Positions 1 through 13,384 of a stretch of 64,000 nt of DNA are shown in pieces; the stretch's first letter is position 1; each line of letters begins with the position of its first letter. This DNA is from Onchocerca volvulus (Eukaryota > Nematoda > Chromadorea > Rhabditida > Onchocercidae). The stretch spans positions 7,529,560 to 7,593,559 of the forward strand of contig HG738140.1 of assembly GCA_000499405.2 (NCBI GenBank). Reading direction: 5' to 3'. The notes under the pieces were generated by a model. It was not told where the DNA came from. It did no database searches and was given only the letters and a program-made list of their open reading frames with translations. A program made the translations under genes and the position numbers.

Positions 1-3000
1 TCTTCTCTTGTGATCAATTGAATTGTTCGGATTTGTTCCACAATTTCGAGTGCCAGCTATTGAAAAAGTTCATTAATACGCTTCTTTTTCTGTTTCATTG
101 TGATAATCAAAATTTTCTTGATAAATATTGTTATCGTCATCACGTATTTCTACAGTATTAAATGCTTGCTTCACAACTCTATATTTCGACCAGATTCTCG
201 GATCTTATTGGTCCGCTCTTAAAATAATGTATTCCCCTTCCTTTGCACCTTCTCTACAATACAGAGATTAATCCTAGAATATCGTCATTTTTGTGTATTA
301 GAATCCTAATCCACAAATAACTGACGAAATGCATATTGCGGATATACAGAAATAAGATCATTGAGAAGAACAGCTCCAGTAATCAATGATTAACACTGAT
401 TCCACTATTAATCATTGTTTATCTTTCACTGATTTCAGTATTTCATAAGTAATTGTTACGATATTTCATTATTCTTTGAGTATAATCCAATTTTTTGTCG
501 TATATCTTTTAAATATGTTCAATAATAATTCCTGTCCAAATTATAGCGAACTCTATCATCATTATCCTTCAAGTAAGTGCAAAAACTATGGAAAATTCTT
601 CATAAATGTCATGTGCTTAGCAATGTACACTTGATAAGTTGATCCCATCCGTGCTGTAGAAATGGAGATGAATTAAGTTTTGGAAAAGAAATAAATCGGA
701 CAGTAGGAAGAAAATAGCATACTTGACCGGTAAGATCTTGTTTTAAGGCGCATTTATTTAACTTCTGCATTTTACTTGCGATCAATGTCAGCATCAAAAT
801 GAGTAACAGGAGACTTCCACTGCCCAGTAAACCAACTGGCCAATTAAATATCACTGCAATAGTAACCAATACCAAAATAGCTACAATATTGTTCGAAATT
901 TGCATCATTCGCGGATCGAGAGCCTATAAAAAGAGAATAAATCTTTACTTTTATTGAAAATGTTTACAAGAAAAATAAGTTATATATATATTTTTTTCAA
1001 ATATAAATTATAAATAACGGCATGAAGATTTTTGAGGATACTACCGCTTTAATGTTTGGAGCATCGACAGATATACGTGTCACAGTCACAGCAGTGCTTG
1101 TAGATGGTGTATCAAAATATTCCGCATTTTGATAAAGCATATTTCGCATCGCTCGAAGGCGTAATGAATCCACAACACATTCTGCTGTCCAACCAAATGT
1201 AAATGTCTGCAAAAATTATTCAATAACCATACTTTGCTGTCTTTGACTTGTAAAAAAAGTTAATTTCTTCGATTAATTTCAGTAGAAGTTGGAATATTAT
1301 GCACAACTTTGCTATTATGCATTTGCTATCTGTTATTATACGCATATTATGCAGAACCTATTAACTCTAAAAAATTTATTTTTTTCAAAGATAGCTTGGA
1401 CTACGAGATCAATTTGAGATTTGCAAATTCTAATCTATGTTATAAGGATTTAAAAATACTTACTGCAGAAAAAATGACAATTAAGCATGCTATGCCTAAT
1501 GCAATATAAATGATAGCGATAGGTAAAATTCGTTCTAACACTGATTCCAATTTCGCTTGAGCGAATACGACAAAGGTAAGATCGAAAATGAGTACAAATA
1601 ATGGCAATTCCAATCCACGAAGGAATGACACCAATAATGCTATTATCATCTTTCCGTAATTGCCATGACAATTCGTATATAATTGCCATAAACCTTTCGG
1701 TTTACTTTTTTTCTGCAAAAAATAAGAGACTTTTCAATAAAAATAAAAAAATTTTTCCAGCAAGGCTTTGAACGGAAAAAAGAACAAAAAATATCCTTGT
1801 AACATTAAACATAATTAATTTCTACTAAAAGAAAGTTCAAAAGTCAATCTTTTGATGTTACTTATCTCTAAGACACAGCTTTTCAGGGATAGCTTACTAA
1901 AACCAACCCAATTTTAATTCTATATTTAATTAGTCATAAACAATAACAACACAATAAGCTAATATCACTGATTCCTGAATGCAAAGCAATGTATTTCATG
2001 TTGCACAATTCCAGATAAAGCTCATTTTCTCTACTTCATACTTCTTGCTTGCACTTTATTTTCATTTCATATAATCGGATAAGTTTAATCGACAAATTAA
2101 GATCAATTTTATTTTGTCCATCTTGCATCCTGGCAGAATGATACAAAAAAATGAAAAAAAATTATTTTTTTCCCTATAACTTAAATATGCATCTAATTTT
2201 TTGAAGCCGTCAACTTCATCTTTTTTTTTTATCTCATTAAATTATTTTTATCCACCTTATCTTTAAGTTTACATATTAAACATTATATTTTACTTCTTTC
2301 CGAATGAAAATGCAGGAAGAGAGAAGCATAGTTAATAAAATAAGAATAAAAATTTAGGAGTAAATCAATTTAAAAAAGAACTTAATTAAACAAACCTTTC
2401 CATTCAGTTCAACAGTTATTTCTGTAGATTTTTCAGGAATTGATACACATGTCACATTACCACTCATAATACTACCTCGTGTAAACGATGACATTATACC
2501 GTAACCTGATGAATTGCGACTATCTCTGGTACTATAAAATCCTCACTTTAGAATAAGTTTATTGCACAGCTGTCAAGTATCCTTTGTTTCTGATGCAACG
2601 CAAGCTCATTTTCTCTATTTCATACCTTTTACTTAAGGATTTCAAAGAATTTCAATCCAAACTATTCGCCATCGTTTGGCGTTATAGATCGATATGAATT
2701 AAAGATTTTGCAAAATTTATGAACCATCATTAACTCCAAACTGTGCGCAAAAGTAAAGGAAAAAATTTTACTTGGATCGATGAAATGTTTCTAATGGAAG
2801 CTCTACAACAGGTGGTGATGTCGGTTTCTGTTGTGCCTCAAACTGCTGTGACTTGACCAATGATGCGTAAATACCATCTTTGTTGTTGCAAAGCTCCTTA
2901 TGAGTGCCTGGAAAGTAGCAAAAAAAAAAAATGCAAATTAAAGGAATTAAAATTAACTCATGAAAATTCAGGAAGATGAAATTTGCAACTCCTGTATTGT

Positions 3001-6000
3001 ATAAAATTGCTTCGTAAAAGAAAATTGACGTAAATTAAAAGCATTTAATTAACTTTGGTTGCGAAGCATTGGCTTAAATTTGGGTTTTATCAGCTCAGGC
3101 ATTAATGCAAATATTGCTAATGCGAACAGGAGAATTCATCAAAATAACCACAGCACTCACCGATTTCAGCAACTTGTCCTTTGTCGAGAACGATAATTTG
3201 GTTAGAATCACGTAATGTTGACAATCGGTGAGCAATAATGATTGTTGTACGACCAACAAATGCCTAAACAATCATTTGTGTTGACGTAAAAATGAATTTA
3301 TATCTGGCAAAAAAAAATAATTCTTCAAATAAGAAATTTATTGGTAAATTAGATTTAAATAATAAATAAAAATAATAAAATTCAAATGACCTTTTTCAGA
3401 GCATTTTGCACGATAACCTCACTTTCTGCATCTAATGCGCTGGTAGCTTCGTCAAGCAGCAAAATTCTTGGATTTCGAACTATCGTTCGCGCAATTGCTA
3501 TTCGTTGTTTTTGTCCACCAGACAATTGTATGCCGCCAGCGCCGATCATCGTATCGTAACCCTTTACTCATTTTTGCTTCATTTATTGAAATTTTATTTA
3601 TATGCTTGCATAGAAAGAAGCATTTTTGCATTTTACTTTTCGTTTATCGATAATTTTTAAGGTATTTCAATAGTTCTGATAGTTGTCCATTTAAAATAAG
3701 TTGAATTTACATTTTACCTCACTTAATTTATTGATAAAATCATGTGCATTCGCAATTTTGCATGCATCAATAATTTCTTGGTCCGTAAGATCAAGCTTGC
3801 CAAGCCGTATATTTTCTTTAATTGTGCCGCTGAATAACAACGGTTCCTGAATTTGAAAAAAAAAACTAGTAATATGAAGATGATATAAATCAAATCTATA
3901 TTGAAAATTTTTATTGAAAATTAATATTTTACGAAATATATGGAGATTATTTAATAAGTAATTTAACTGAAATGAAATGCTATAGAAAATATGAAAAATT
4001 AAATTAATAAAGTGCAATTGAGATGATCGAACCTGTTGTACAACACCAACAATATTTCTTAGAGTATGGATGTTGATATCGCATATGTTAATTCCATCAA
4101 TCAGGATTGCACCGGAATTACAGTTATATAAGCGAGTTAACAAACCAGTCTGAAGTCTGTATATTATTGCCGGAAGAGATCGAAATGATTTTAGCAAAAA
4201 CATATTCAAATAATCAAAATATTGTATTGTAAAAATATTTCTCACATCATTCATCACTCAAGATGAATATTAATGAATGCTACCATATCTAATGTAATTT
4301 TCATCTATGTTTGCGATTGCCAAGCTTTATATTCAATGGGAAATACCGGGAACTAATTCACATGCAAATGTTTCTGATCTTAACCTAACTTATATGGGAA
4401 TATGATGAAGAAATGCCCACTACGAAAAGGATTGCTATCGGTTGAAGAAAATGAATTTTTGACTTCGAATTGTTTGGCTAACGAAGTGAACTGTTCTCCT
4501 TCATTTCTCATCCAACATATATTCATCATCAATCAATCTTCCACAAAATCACTCTACTATTCCCTTAATAAATATCTCGGATATCAAAAATCAAGAAACT
4601 TTATATCTGAACTGTCGAATGATATTCTTATCAACTATCATTAACCAATTCGACATCAATAAATTCCCCATCAAAGGTATTCTTTGAATAATTATTGTCT
4701 ATAATTGTTCGCCAAGAGAAATATTTTTCACAACAACTACAAAGGAATGTGTGAGAGGAAAACAAAGATCGATGACACATAAAAGTGTATGTTTATCTAT
4801 CCAACAATGGCCTACAAATCAATTTTAGCAAAAGCACTTTTCAATTAACTTGGTAAATTAAAATATTCGCAAATATCAAAAAATATCAAATTTATAATGA
4901 CGAAAAAGTACTTTACGACTTACCGATGTGCTTTTGCCACATCCACTATGACCCACAAGCGCCACTGTATCACCCGGTTTCGCTGTCCATGATAATCCAT
5001 TGAGAACTAAATGTTCTTTGCTTTTTGGATATGAAAATTTAACGTTTTGAAATTCTATCCCACCTTTTACTTCATTAACTTTCATGCCATCTGTTGAACT
5101 GGAATCAAAAGACGGTTTCTGAAATTTGAAATTAAAATTAAGAAGTTAAATCATCTAGCAATACTCATTTGTTAATTTATAATCACAGAAAACATAATTA
5201 CTATCATACAACAAAATTAATAACTAAAAAAGTATAGAAGAAATAAGTTCATATTTTTTATTCGCAGTTTAATATCAAAAGCTATCGCCTAATGAATATA
5301 ACAAACTCGAACTGGAAAATTTGGCCAGGTATGAATACATATATGTCATTTGCAATTTTAATATTTTCCTAAACTTTTTTGTTTTAGCAAAGGAATTATT
5401 TTTGTTCAAGCTTTTTTTTTGCAATTTACTTATAACTTTTTATCAGTTAATTATCACATCGACTTTTGAATTCAAGGTGACAGAATTAAAAAACTTTACA
5501 GCCCGAAACATTTAATGATTTTTACAGAGAGCATACAATAACAATATCTTATTAACCATTTTGTTGCCATCTCTTATTGAAAGTAAAAATCTCACAATTT
5601 GTTAGGGACTTTGGGACTAGTGATGTATCATAAAATCTGGGACTCCTCATTATCCCTTTTATTTTTTATTTGTAGTTCGGGAGGTTTATTGTCCACAAAT
5701 GGTCACTGACAAACAAAAGTAGCGAAAAGAGAAAGTTTAGCTTACTCGATCGATTATTTTATAAATAACAGCTGCAGCAACTCGTGCATTAAGCACAGCC
5801 ATCAAATGTGGACTAAGTACACCAAGGTTGTAGGAACCGAACATTATCAGATTTGCGACAGCGAATATATATCCCGGATTCATTATTATACGAATTTGAT
5901 ACAGATAAGCACCATAGCTGTGAAAAAAAAAAGAAAGCGAAATTATATGGAAAGCCGGTCGTGACAAAATGAAATATCCTCAAATTTACAATTTTGAACA

Positions 6001-8244
6001 AATGCTGATTTCAAATCATGTTTGTATTTATTGTCTTTTAACTCAATATTTCGATTTTAGATCTACACTTTTTAAATTTATTTAATAATTTGAAAATGGC
6101 AAATTTAGGATTCAGACCAATGAAAGGTAAATTAAATTAGTCAAAATTAAATTGACACATTGCAGGATTAAAAAGCGAAAAAGAAAAAGCGGATAAAAAA
6201 AAACGATAAGTATTTGAGAAGTTTTTAGATTTAACGAGAAGTTTTAAGCGAAATCCAAATTTTAAACAAAAAAGCTTGAAGGAAACTTACTAGAAGCCAG
6301 CAGCGAAGAAAACATATAAAACGAGGAAGAAGAGACCATCGAAAAAACCTGCAAACGCATATGCATGCAATGCAAATTTACGACATGCTTTCAGTGTTGC
6401 AGCATATCGTTTGATCATTGTTTCTTGTGCATTACATGCAGCTACCGTTTTCACATTCATGATTGATTCTTCGAGAACTGCTGCAGCACGACCATCAGTA
6501 TTGCTCTGCATGCTACTTGAATGTTCCATTTGCTGCAAGAAATGCAAGAGATAAGCACTAAGGAACAACAATAGCAAAAGAACAAATTAATTGGTCAATA
6601 TCGAGAGATGGATTGATTTTCTTAAGTTTGTTTCAAATGATTCGATGTAAATTCATACTCGAGCCATAGTGGACAGAAGCGCAGCGGAAATTGGTCCCGT
6701 ACCAAACATTACCAACGTTAACCTCCAATCATAGATGAATCCGATGATCACACAGGTCAAAAACATTGTTACACCACGTAGAATCATGCCTACTTTATCA
6801 CCGATTCCATCCTTAATCTTTTCAATATTCCTGAAATTGAATTATTCGATGACGAAATTTGTTTAAACAGAATAAGAAAGAATCAAAACAAAAAAAGTTT
6901 TTTTTTTATTTGTCATTTAATAAATGAAGAACAAGATTTTTTTTATAAGATAATAATATTTACGCGTTGAGTTGAGCGGTTAATGTGCCAGTCTTTTGTT
7001 GATCAAACCATGCCGCTTCTTGTCGCAGTAACGATTTCATATATTCTTGTCGCATTGTGCATGTTATATTTAACGAGGCATTTTTTGCGCAAATATACTG
7101 AAATTATTAAGAAAAGCAATGAATTAAAATGTTTTAAATATGACTTTGCCAGATTTAAATCTTAGAATCAAAATAAAGTTGTTTAGGTTTCCAGAATTAA
7201 TCTTGCTATTTCCGCTATTCAGCAACACTTTCTTTCGAAAAATCAAAATTCAGTTTAAAAATCAAAAAAAAATTCTATCATAATAGTTGAAATAAAACGA
7301 AAGGAACTTGTATAGTGGTGGTAATAACCATCGTAATTCCGATTGATGCATAAAGATAAACATATATGTAAGCTTGGTACCAAAATGTATCATTTCTTTC
7401 AAACTGCAAAATTTTTCAAATTTTGAAAAAATTAAATTGTACATAAAATGAGACTAATTATTTTTGTTAATAAAATTTTTAATAATCTTCCATCGATGTT
7501 TTGTCAGTAAATAAATGACCTAGAAGTACGATCGAATACTAAGTAATGAATGATGAATGAAAAATTTCAAGTTGTCGGATGGATTTCAAAAGGTAGAGAA
7601 ATAGATGGAAAACTTACAGTTTTCGTAAGTAGGAAAACATTTGTTAATTTACCACCAATCAGACAAATCATCGGTTGACCTATACCAGTAAATATAGCTA
7701 ATAAAGCACTAATTGACAACATAAAGCGATCGCATGTTGTTGCAAATCGGAACTGAAGATTACAGTAAATTCAGTTTAGCTCATTTGATACAGTCTTCAG
7801 AAAAATAATTCAAATAATTAAATATAATCATCCTAATTTTCACCAAAAATTTTGACCATGAACGATAAGTAAATCAAATACCAGTTGAAAAAATGAGACC
7901 GGCTTTGCATCAAGTTTTTGTTTGGCGAAATCACCCCTAAAATTAATTTGATCTGATATTAAAATATTACTAAATTTTTTTTTGATTTCGAACAAAATTG
8001 GTAAAAGAATTCGACTGAAACAACGATAGATGATTTTTTCATTTAAAAAATTTATAATTATAGTTGAATTTTACTTATCAACCATTTCTTTGACTAATTA
8101 ATTTTCGTTTTCATTAATTAATTCTTATTAACATGCCATTTGTTACCTGCATAAGATGATACTGATAAATTTATCGATAGCACTTTGTTCATATTGTTCG
8201 CTGGAATCATCCGCGAATTGTTCATTAGTTTTCAGCTCTGTCAT
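1..8244 (-). CDS. P-glycoprotein-type ABC transporter (ABCB), 3' end outside window
   Basis: ATP-driven membrane exporter. Nineteen exons, from the start at 8244: 8244-8147, 7936-7882, 7752-7618, 7403-7308, 7097-6964, 6830-6659, 6532-6291, 5917-5746, 5118-4924, 4149-4033, 3846-3718, 3561-3391, 3263-3161, 2907-2772, 2531-2396, 1712-1464, 1206-1045, 923-723, 56-1 (cut by the edge). All phases agree; about 919 aa are present. Order: short cytoplasmic N-terminus, TMD1 (exons 3-8), NBD1, a Ser-rich linker (exons 14-15) and TMD2. NBD1 has A-loop FSYP, Walker [12 protein letters not shown]-loop VVQQEPLLF, signature LSGGQ, Walker [13 protein letters not shown] and H-loop IIAHRLS, so it looks catalytically intact. 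The second NBD must lie left of position 1. An AG one base before the ATG could take a spliced leader. Nematode genomes carry many P-gp paralogs, so no symbol is given. Confidence 0.93.
4171..4725 (+). repeat. Intron-filling dispersed repeat, copy A
   Basis: This block is nearly identical over about 450 bp to 14483-15030, in the same orientation. It lies in the P-glycoprotein intron between the Walker A exon and the next exon (intron 4150-4923). It starts about 20 nt from that intron's 3' splice site (read on the minus strand) and takes up most of the intron. A short ORF (4402-4644, +) inside it is cut by a stop in the other copy, so it is probably not a gene. No terminal inverted repeats or transposase were seen. 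Confidence 0.88.
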
Positions 8245-11200
8245 CCTTTAAATTTATATTTATTCAATAAACGATTATGTACATTATAAATGTTAATTTG
8301 AGAGATAAACTGAAATGTTTATCAAAAATTTCTGCATGGAAGAATGAAAGATAATGATATCTGTTAATTATGAACACAGATCAGTTAATGACTTGAAAAT
8401 TTAATGAATTTCAAATAAATCAGTCCAGTTAAAAATTGATTTCTTCATGAAATACTTTTTTTCAATATCAATTTCCTTTTTTTTTTTTTTTTAACTACGA
8501 ACTATCTACGAAACATTTTAAGAAAATTTAAAAGTAAACAACGAAATATTTTTAGAACGATCGCAATAGTGCTGTAAGGCACGTTGTAATCGTGGGATGA
8601 GCGAGGTTGAAATATATGTTAAACGATAAGGAAATAATCATGAAGGGAAAGTTCAATAAGTGATTGGTATTTGAAAAACAAAAAGCATTATTGTAAACGC
8701 CTGATGTTTGCACAGATCACCTGAATTGATTCAATTCAACAGTTGGAACTTATTGTAGCAATAAATTTAATTATCAATAAAAATTTTGCAAAACTATTGG
8801 TTATCATGCGCAGAATGAAACAAATGTGACAAAATGTGACATTGATCAAATTTCAACGAAGGAGAAATAAGAAATTGACAATAATTTGTAAACTTCATAC
8901 ACTCTGCATCATATGCAAAAGATCGATTTTTTGATGATTATATTAGTGACAATTAACAAATTCTCGTATCATGATAATGCTAATGGTAGAGATCATGGGT
9001 GTATCAATTTCTGAAGTTCTTATAATCATGATAATACAGAGATTCTGGTAAAGTTATGAGGATATGCAATCTCTTTTCACGAATAGATTTAGGAAAAGAA
9101 TTGCCTTCAAAAATTCATCATGAAAACCGGATATTGTTTAATCTGATAGGATTGCCATTAAATTAAAAGCCACAAAAAAAAAAAATGCAATATTGGACGA
9201 ATGAAAGAAAGGTTAAAAGTTAAGCAGAAATCTGATAGATAAAAATTTTTCTAGCATTATAAATAATAGCTAAATTATGTATAAAATAAATTGAGCATAT
9301 AAGAAAATAGTGAAGTTTGTTTTTTTTTCATTCACTTCGCAAATTTTAGGAAAATTTTTCAATTAAATAGAAATTTTGGTTAATATTGATTTTATCTGTT
9401 GCTAATAAATTTCCCAAATAAACGGACAGGAAAAAAAAAAAAAAAAAATTATGGTAAATAAAAATGTCATCTTGAAAAGACAAAAATTTGAAAACTTTAG
9501 GAGACGAAAGTTTTAAATTTGTTACTTATAGAATTTGCCACGACTCTGCATTCATCTATAATTTGGTGTCGACCATTAATATTTAATGGTCGACATCAAA
9601 TTATAGATGAATGCAGAGTCGTTTTTTATATTTATTACATCAATAACTTGGTTTTTAATTAGTTTGGTAAAAGCCGAAACCGACATTTTTCCGACATTAC
9701 TTGGTTGATATTCAAGCAAAATAAATAACATTAGGAGTTTGAAAATAAATGATGAATTTAAAATAAGAATCTAATAAAACTTGAAATAATAAATTTAAAA
9801 AGCGAAATGATTACTTATGCAAAATACAAAACAGTAAAGTAAATAATACAATATAATTTAACGACGCATAATGATTTTCAAATGAATTAAAAATTATTCG
9901 TGTATCGTTCAGGAATGTTTTATCAGCTGATGTATAATAAAAGCATTATTTTTACAACATATTTTCAACACTAAACTTTCCGAATAGTGTAATATATCGG
10001 TTAGTATTAATGAAATGAATTGATAACAGTGATAACAGGAACTATTTAACAATTCATGAACTTCGAGGGTCAATGCAATATCGTTTCATTCACATGAGAT
10101 TATTCGCATAAAAGTGTCACAAATTGATATTTCTTCTAGTTTCTTTTTTTTCTTTATTATCAAATTTTCAAGGAATTTGAAAAATTTGCATTATTTCTGA
10201 AATAAGCTAAGAGATAAATTTTAAGGTTAAATATTATTGATTTCATAATTGCTCCATGTCAAAAATATGTTGCAAACTAAAATATTGAAATATCGAATAA
10301 AGAAGGAGAAGCTTGCTAATATATTTCTTAAGAAATGAAATTCAACTCTATCATTTGATTTTCTGCGTAGTTTAAAAATGCAGAAAGAAATTTATTTATG
10401 ATTTCCTACAACTTTTATAACTTTCTCTAAGCTCTAATCCGGTTTTCATTTACTTTCTATTTTTTTCTAACTTTTCAGCTAAAGAAATGATCATTACGGT
10501 ATCATCGATGAAGTATCAAATAACAAGATAAATTGAACGATAAAAAAATCGTAGAAATAAACAGCTATCCTGTCCTATAATTACACGTAATTTATATCAG
10601 GGAAATATTACTCTGAGTTAATTTTAATCAACTTCATATAAATATATATACATATATCGTTTATACCTAAAGATGTTGCTGAGAAAACCAGACATTTGAA
10701 ACATAGTGATTAGTTAATAACATTTAGTATTTGTTGTTTAACTTATCTCGATAAGGATAATATCTGATTTTAAGAATTTTATTTTTGGAACGTTTTTGAT
10801 ATAATAATTGGCAGCATGATCCCTCGAAAAATAATACTAAAATCTTCCGTACAATATTCTAGCAACAAAACTGAACTAAAAAAAAACACTACTCAAAATT
10901 GACCTTCTGTGTCTTTTTTTTCTTTTGACAAGAAAAAATATGAGTAATACTTTATTTCATATTTCACTCGGATCACATTACTATTCCATTGTATTTTTTC
11001 TATTCAACTGGTTATTTCCTTTCCTACAAAATATTTGAAAACTTTTTAGAATAACAGAAACGATAGGTTGCGTCAACACTGAATAAATTGAAATCAAAAA
11101 AAAAAAAAAGGAAAAGAAAATATTGTAGTGGTGCATAAAAACAATCCTGGAGATGCTCGTGATATCGTAATGTGACAGGAAAAAAATTTATTCCACATGA

Positions 11201-13384
11201 ATAATTTATTTCGTATATAATTAAATGATCTAATTGTTTATGGAATCATAAGGAATAATTTCTTGAAGCAATTTTAATCAAATCATCTCTCCTATTTCCA
11301 AAGTTTAACGATTTTACTTTTTATGATGATATCTGTGGATTTTATGACCTAAATATTGTTCTATAACAGAAAAGCAAAAAAGAAAGTTGAAAAAAAGGAA
11401 CTTAACTGTTCTTTGTTCTTTATGCAAATTTCCGATCACGATTAGGTGCATAAGTAATAGTATTATACTTATACTTACATAGATTTAATTTATGATAAAA
11501 GCCGATTAAAATCATTGACTCATAAGCTGTTAATATGAAGTAGAAATAAAATCTTCGTGAAAATCTAAGCGGAATCAATAATTTACATGTTTTAGCACTT
11601 ACATTGAAATATTGCATCAAATTGAAATTTTAAGCTAATGAAAATATACAAACACGAAATTGCTCATTTTTATTCTCAAAAAGCAGAAAAAAAAACCAAA
11701 TTAATCATGATCAATTTCACTGCTTATTCTTTTAATCTCATAAAACATCTACATAGTAGCAACATGTTAAAGTTGATTTTTTAAAATAAGTGATGAAATG
11801 TATGAGCCTTTTTCAGCAACACTAATTATCGAATTATTAAAATATTAATTAAGATATTTTCCAGTTACAAATATGCTAATGTTGCGTTCTGGTCACTTGA
11901 TGAATGGCTTTATAGAATTAGTAAGATTTGTCTTATCAAATAAAGACTTTATTCTTGATGAAAATACCGATTTTACTCAAGCTGATTTTTTGATAAATAA
12001 TAAAACAAAACGGGTTTTCATAATTAGAAAGTTTTCATAATTGTATCATAAAAAATAATCATCATGAACTCAGCAATTCATTTTGTTCATGTTGATAATT
12101 TTTTTCAAGAACCAGTTTTTTTCTTCACAACACTTTTTTTTTCTGAATTAATTTTCTCAAAACTTGCCAAAGTTCATTTAGGGAATATTTTTCAAATTAA
12201 ATTCATTCTTCGAGATTGCAATAGTTTGAATTAGTCATAGCTGCAGAGAATTTACTAATTAGTTAATTAAAATTTCAAAAGATTCAACTTTCCAATCACA
12301 CTCAATTTCATCTTCAAATTCCAAAAAAATTTTCTTTCGTATGAATCAATCCCTTCATAAAAGTCAAAGTCTACTTCGGTTGTTTTTCTTCTGTAAAACA
12401 AATTTTTGTGGCAATAACAAATTAGAAGACAGTTGTCGATAAAATGAATCAATATACACGCTAAAATATTGTATATTTTAAATACAATTCATTTGGACGT
12501 ATCGAATTCGCACTAAAAAAATTGAATGAGATTGACAATGCAAACAACAGCAGTTGTACATTTATTTTTGAATTTCATGTGGGAAAAAATAGGGAATGAT
12601 TTTACGGATTTGATTAATATCGACTTGCAAAGTTCATTCAGTTATGGTAATTTGTCATATTTCTTCTCTTTAATCTGGACATTTCTATTTTTAATGGTCT
12701 TTCCTGGCTCTTTTATGGCATAATTTTAGATTTCGAAACTAATTAAGTTCCTTGAACTCTGACAAGATCAGGCAGCATATTAATTTGATAGAAGAGATAA
12801 ATGATTCCTTATTAAATCGAAAAAAAAAAAAAAAAAAACCAAAGTTTAACAGTTGAAACGATTACTGAATCTTTAATAAAATAAAAATTGATTAAACTGT
12901 GAAGCAAAGAAAGTTTCAACTGAAATGCAAGAACTTGTACATTCTATATCTAAACAATATCAGTCTATTGTTAAGTGTGATTAACAGTGATATATTATTT
13001 CATAAATATTATAACACTGATAACTTGAAGCATTTTCAAAGCGTTTTTTTTTTTTTTTTTTGGCATGAATAAAATAAAATAAATCATTTATTTGATACTA
13101 TTTGAAATGCAAAGAGACGAAATATGAAATATATTTTGAAAATTCATTTTTTTTTTTCAAATTCTTGCTATTATATGCACAGAAATTGAATAATTGTAGC
13201 ATTTTTCTTTCAGCTGAAAAGTTTATCAATTTAAACGCAAAAATTAAAATGGAATTTGCTATTCCGTTAATGGTATTGGTCAGAATTTAGCAAGTATATT
13301 ACTAGTAAAAGCCATTCACTGCTAAATAGACTAATGATAAAGATCGTGAAGATATCTAATATTTATCATCGACAAACTTAATGA
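8245..13384. other. Intergenic, no gene seen
   Basis: About 5.1 kb of AT-rich sequence between the start of the P-glycoprotein gene and the 3' end of the amino acid transporter. Open frames here (for example 12526-12723 + and 12267-12452 -) have no recognisable motif, low-complexity composition and no convincing splice context. It contains several A or T homopolymers and the palindrome at 9540-9622. The P-glycoprotein promoter presumably lies just above 8244, but no promoter motif could be assigned. Confidence 0.6.
9540..9622. repeat. 83-bp near-perfect palindrome, 40-nt arms and 3-nt centre
   Basis: Left arm 9540-9579 and right arm 9583-9622 are reverse complements apart from one position (g at 9566 against t at 9596). 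That pair would be a G:U wobble in RNA transcribed from the plus strand. The arms begin and end with ACGACTCTGC / GCAGAGTCGT and contain GTCGAC. This could be a foldback or MITE remnant, or the source of a long RNA hairpin. It carries no coding sequence. Confidence 0.95.

Noticed and set aside
4402..4644. 80-codon frame inside repeat copy A
   Set aside because: Copy B has a stop after about 37 codons and indels later, so the frame is not kept between copies.
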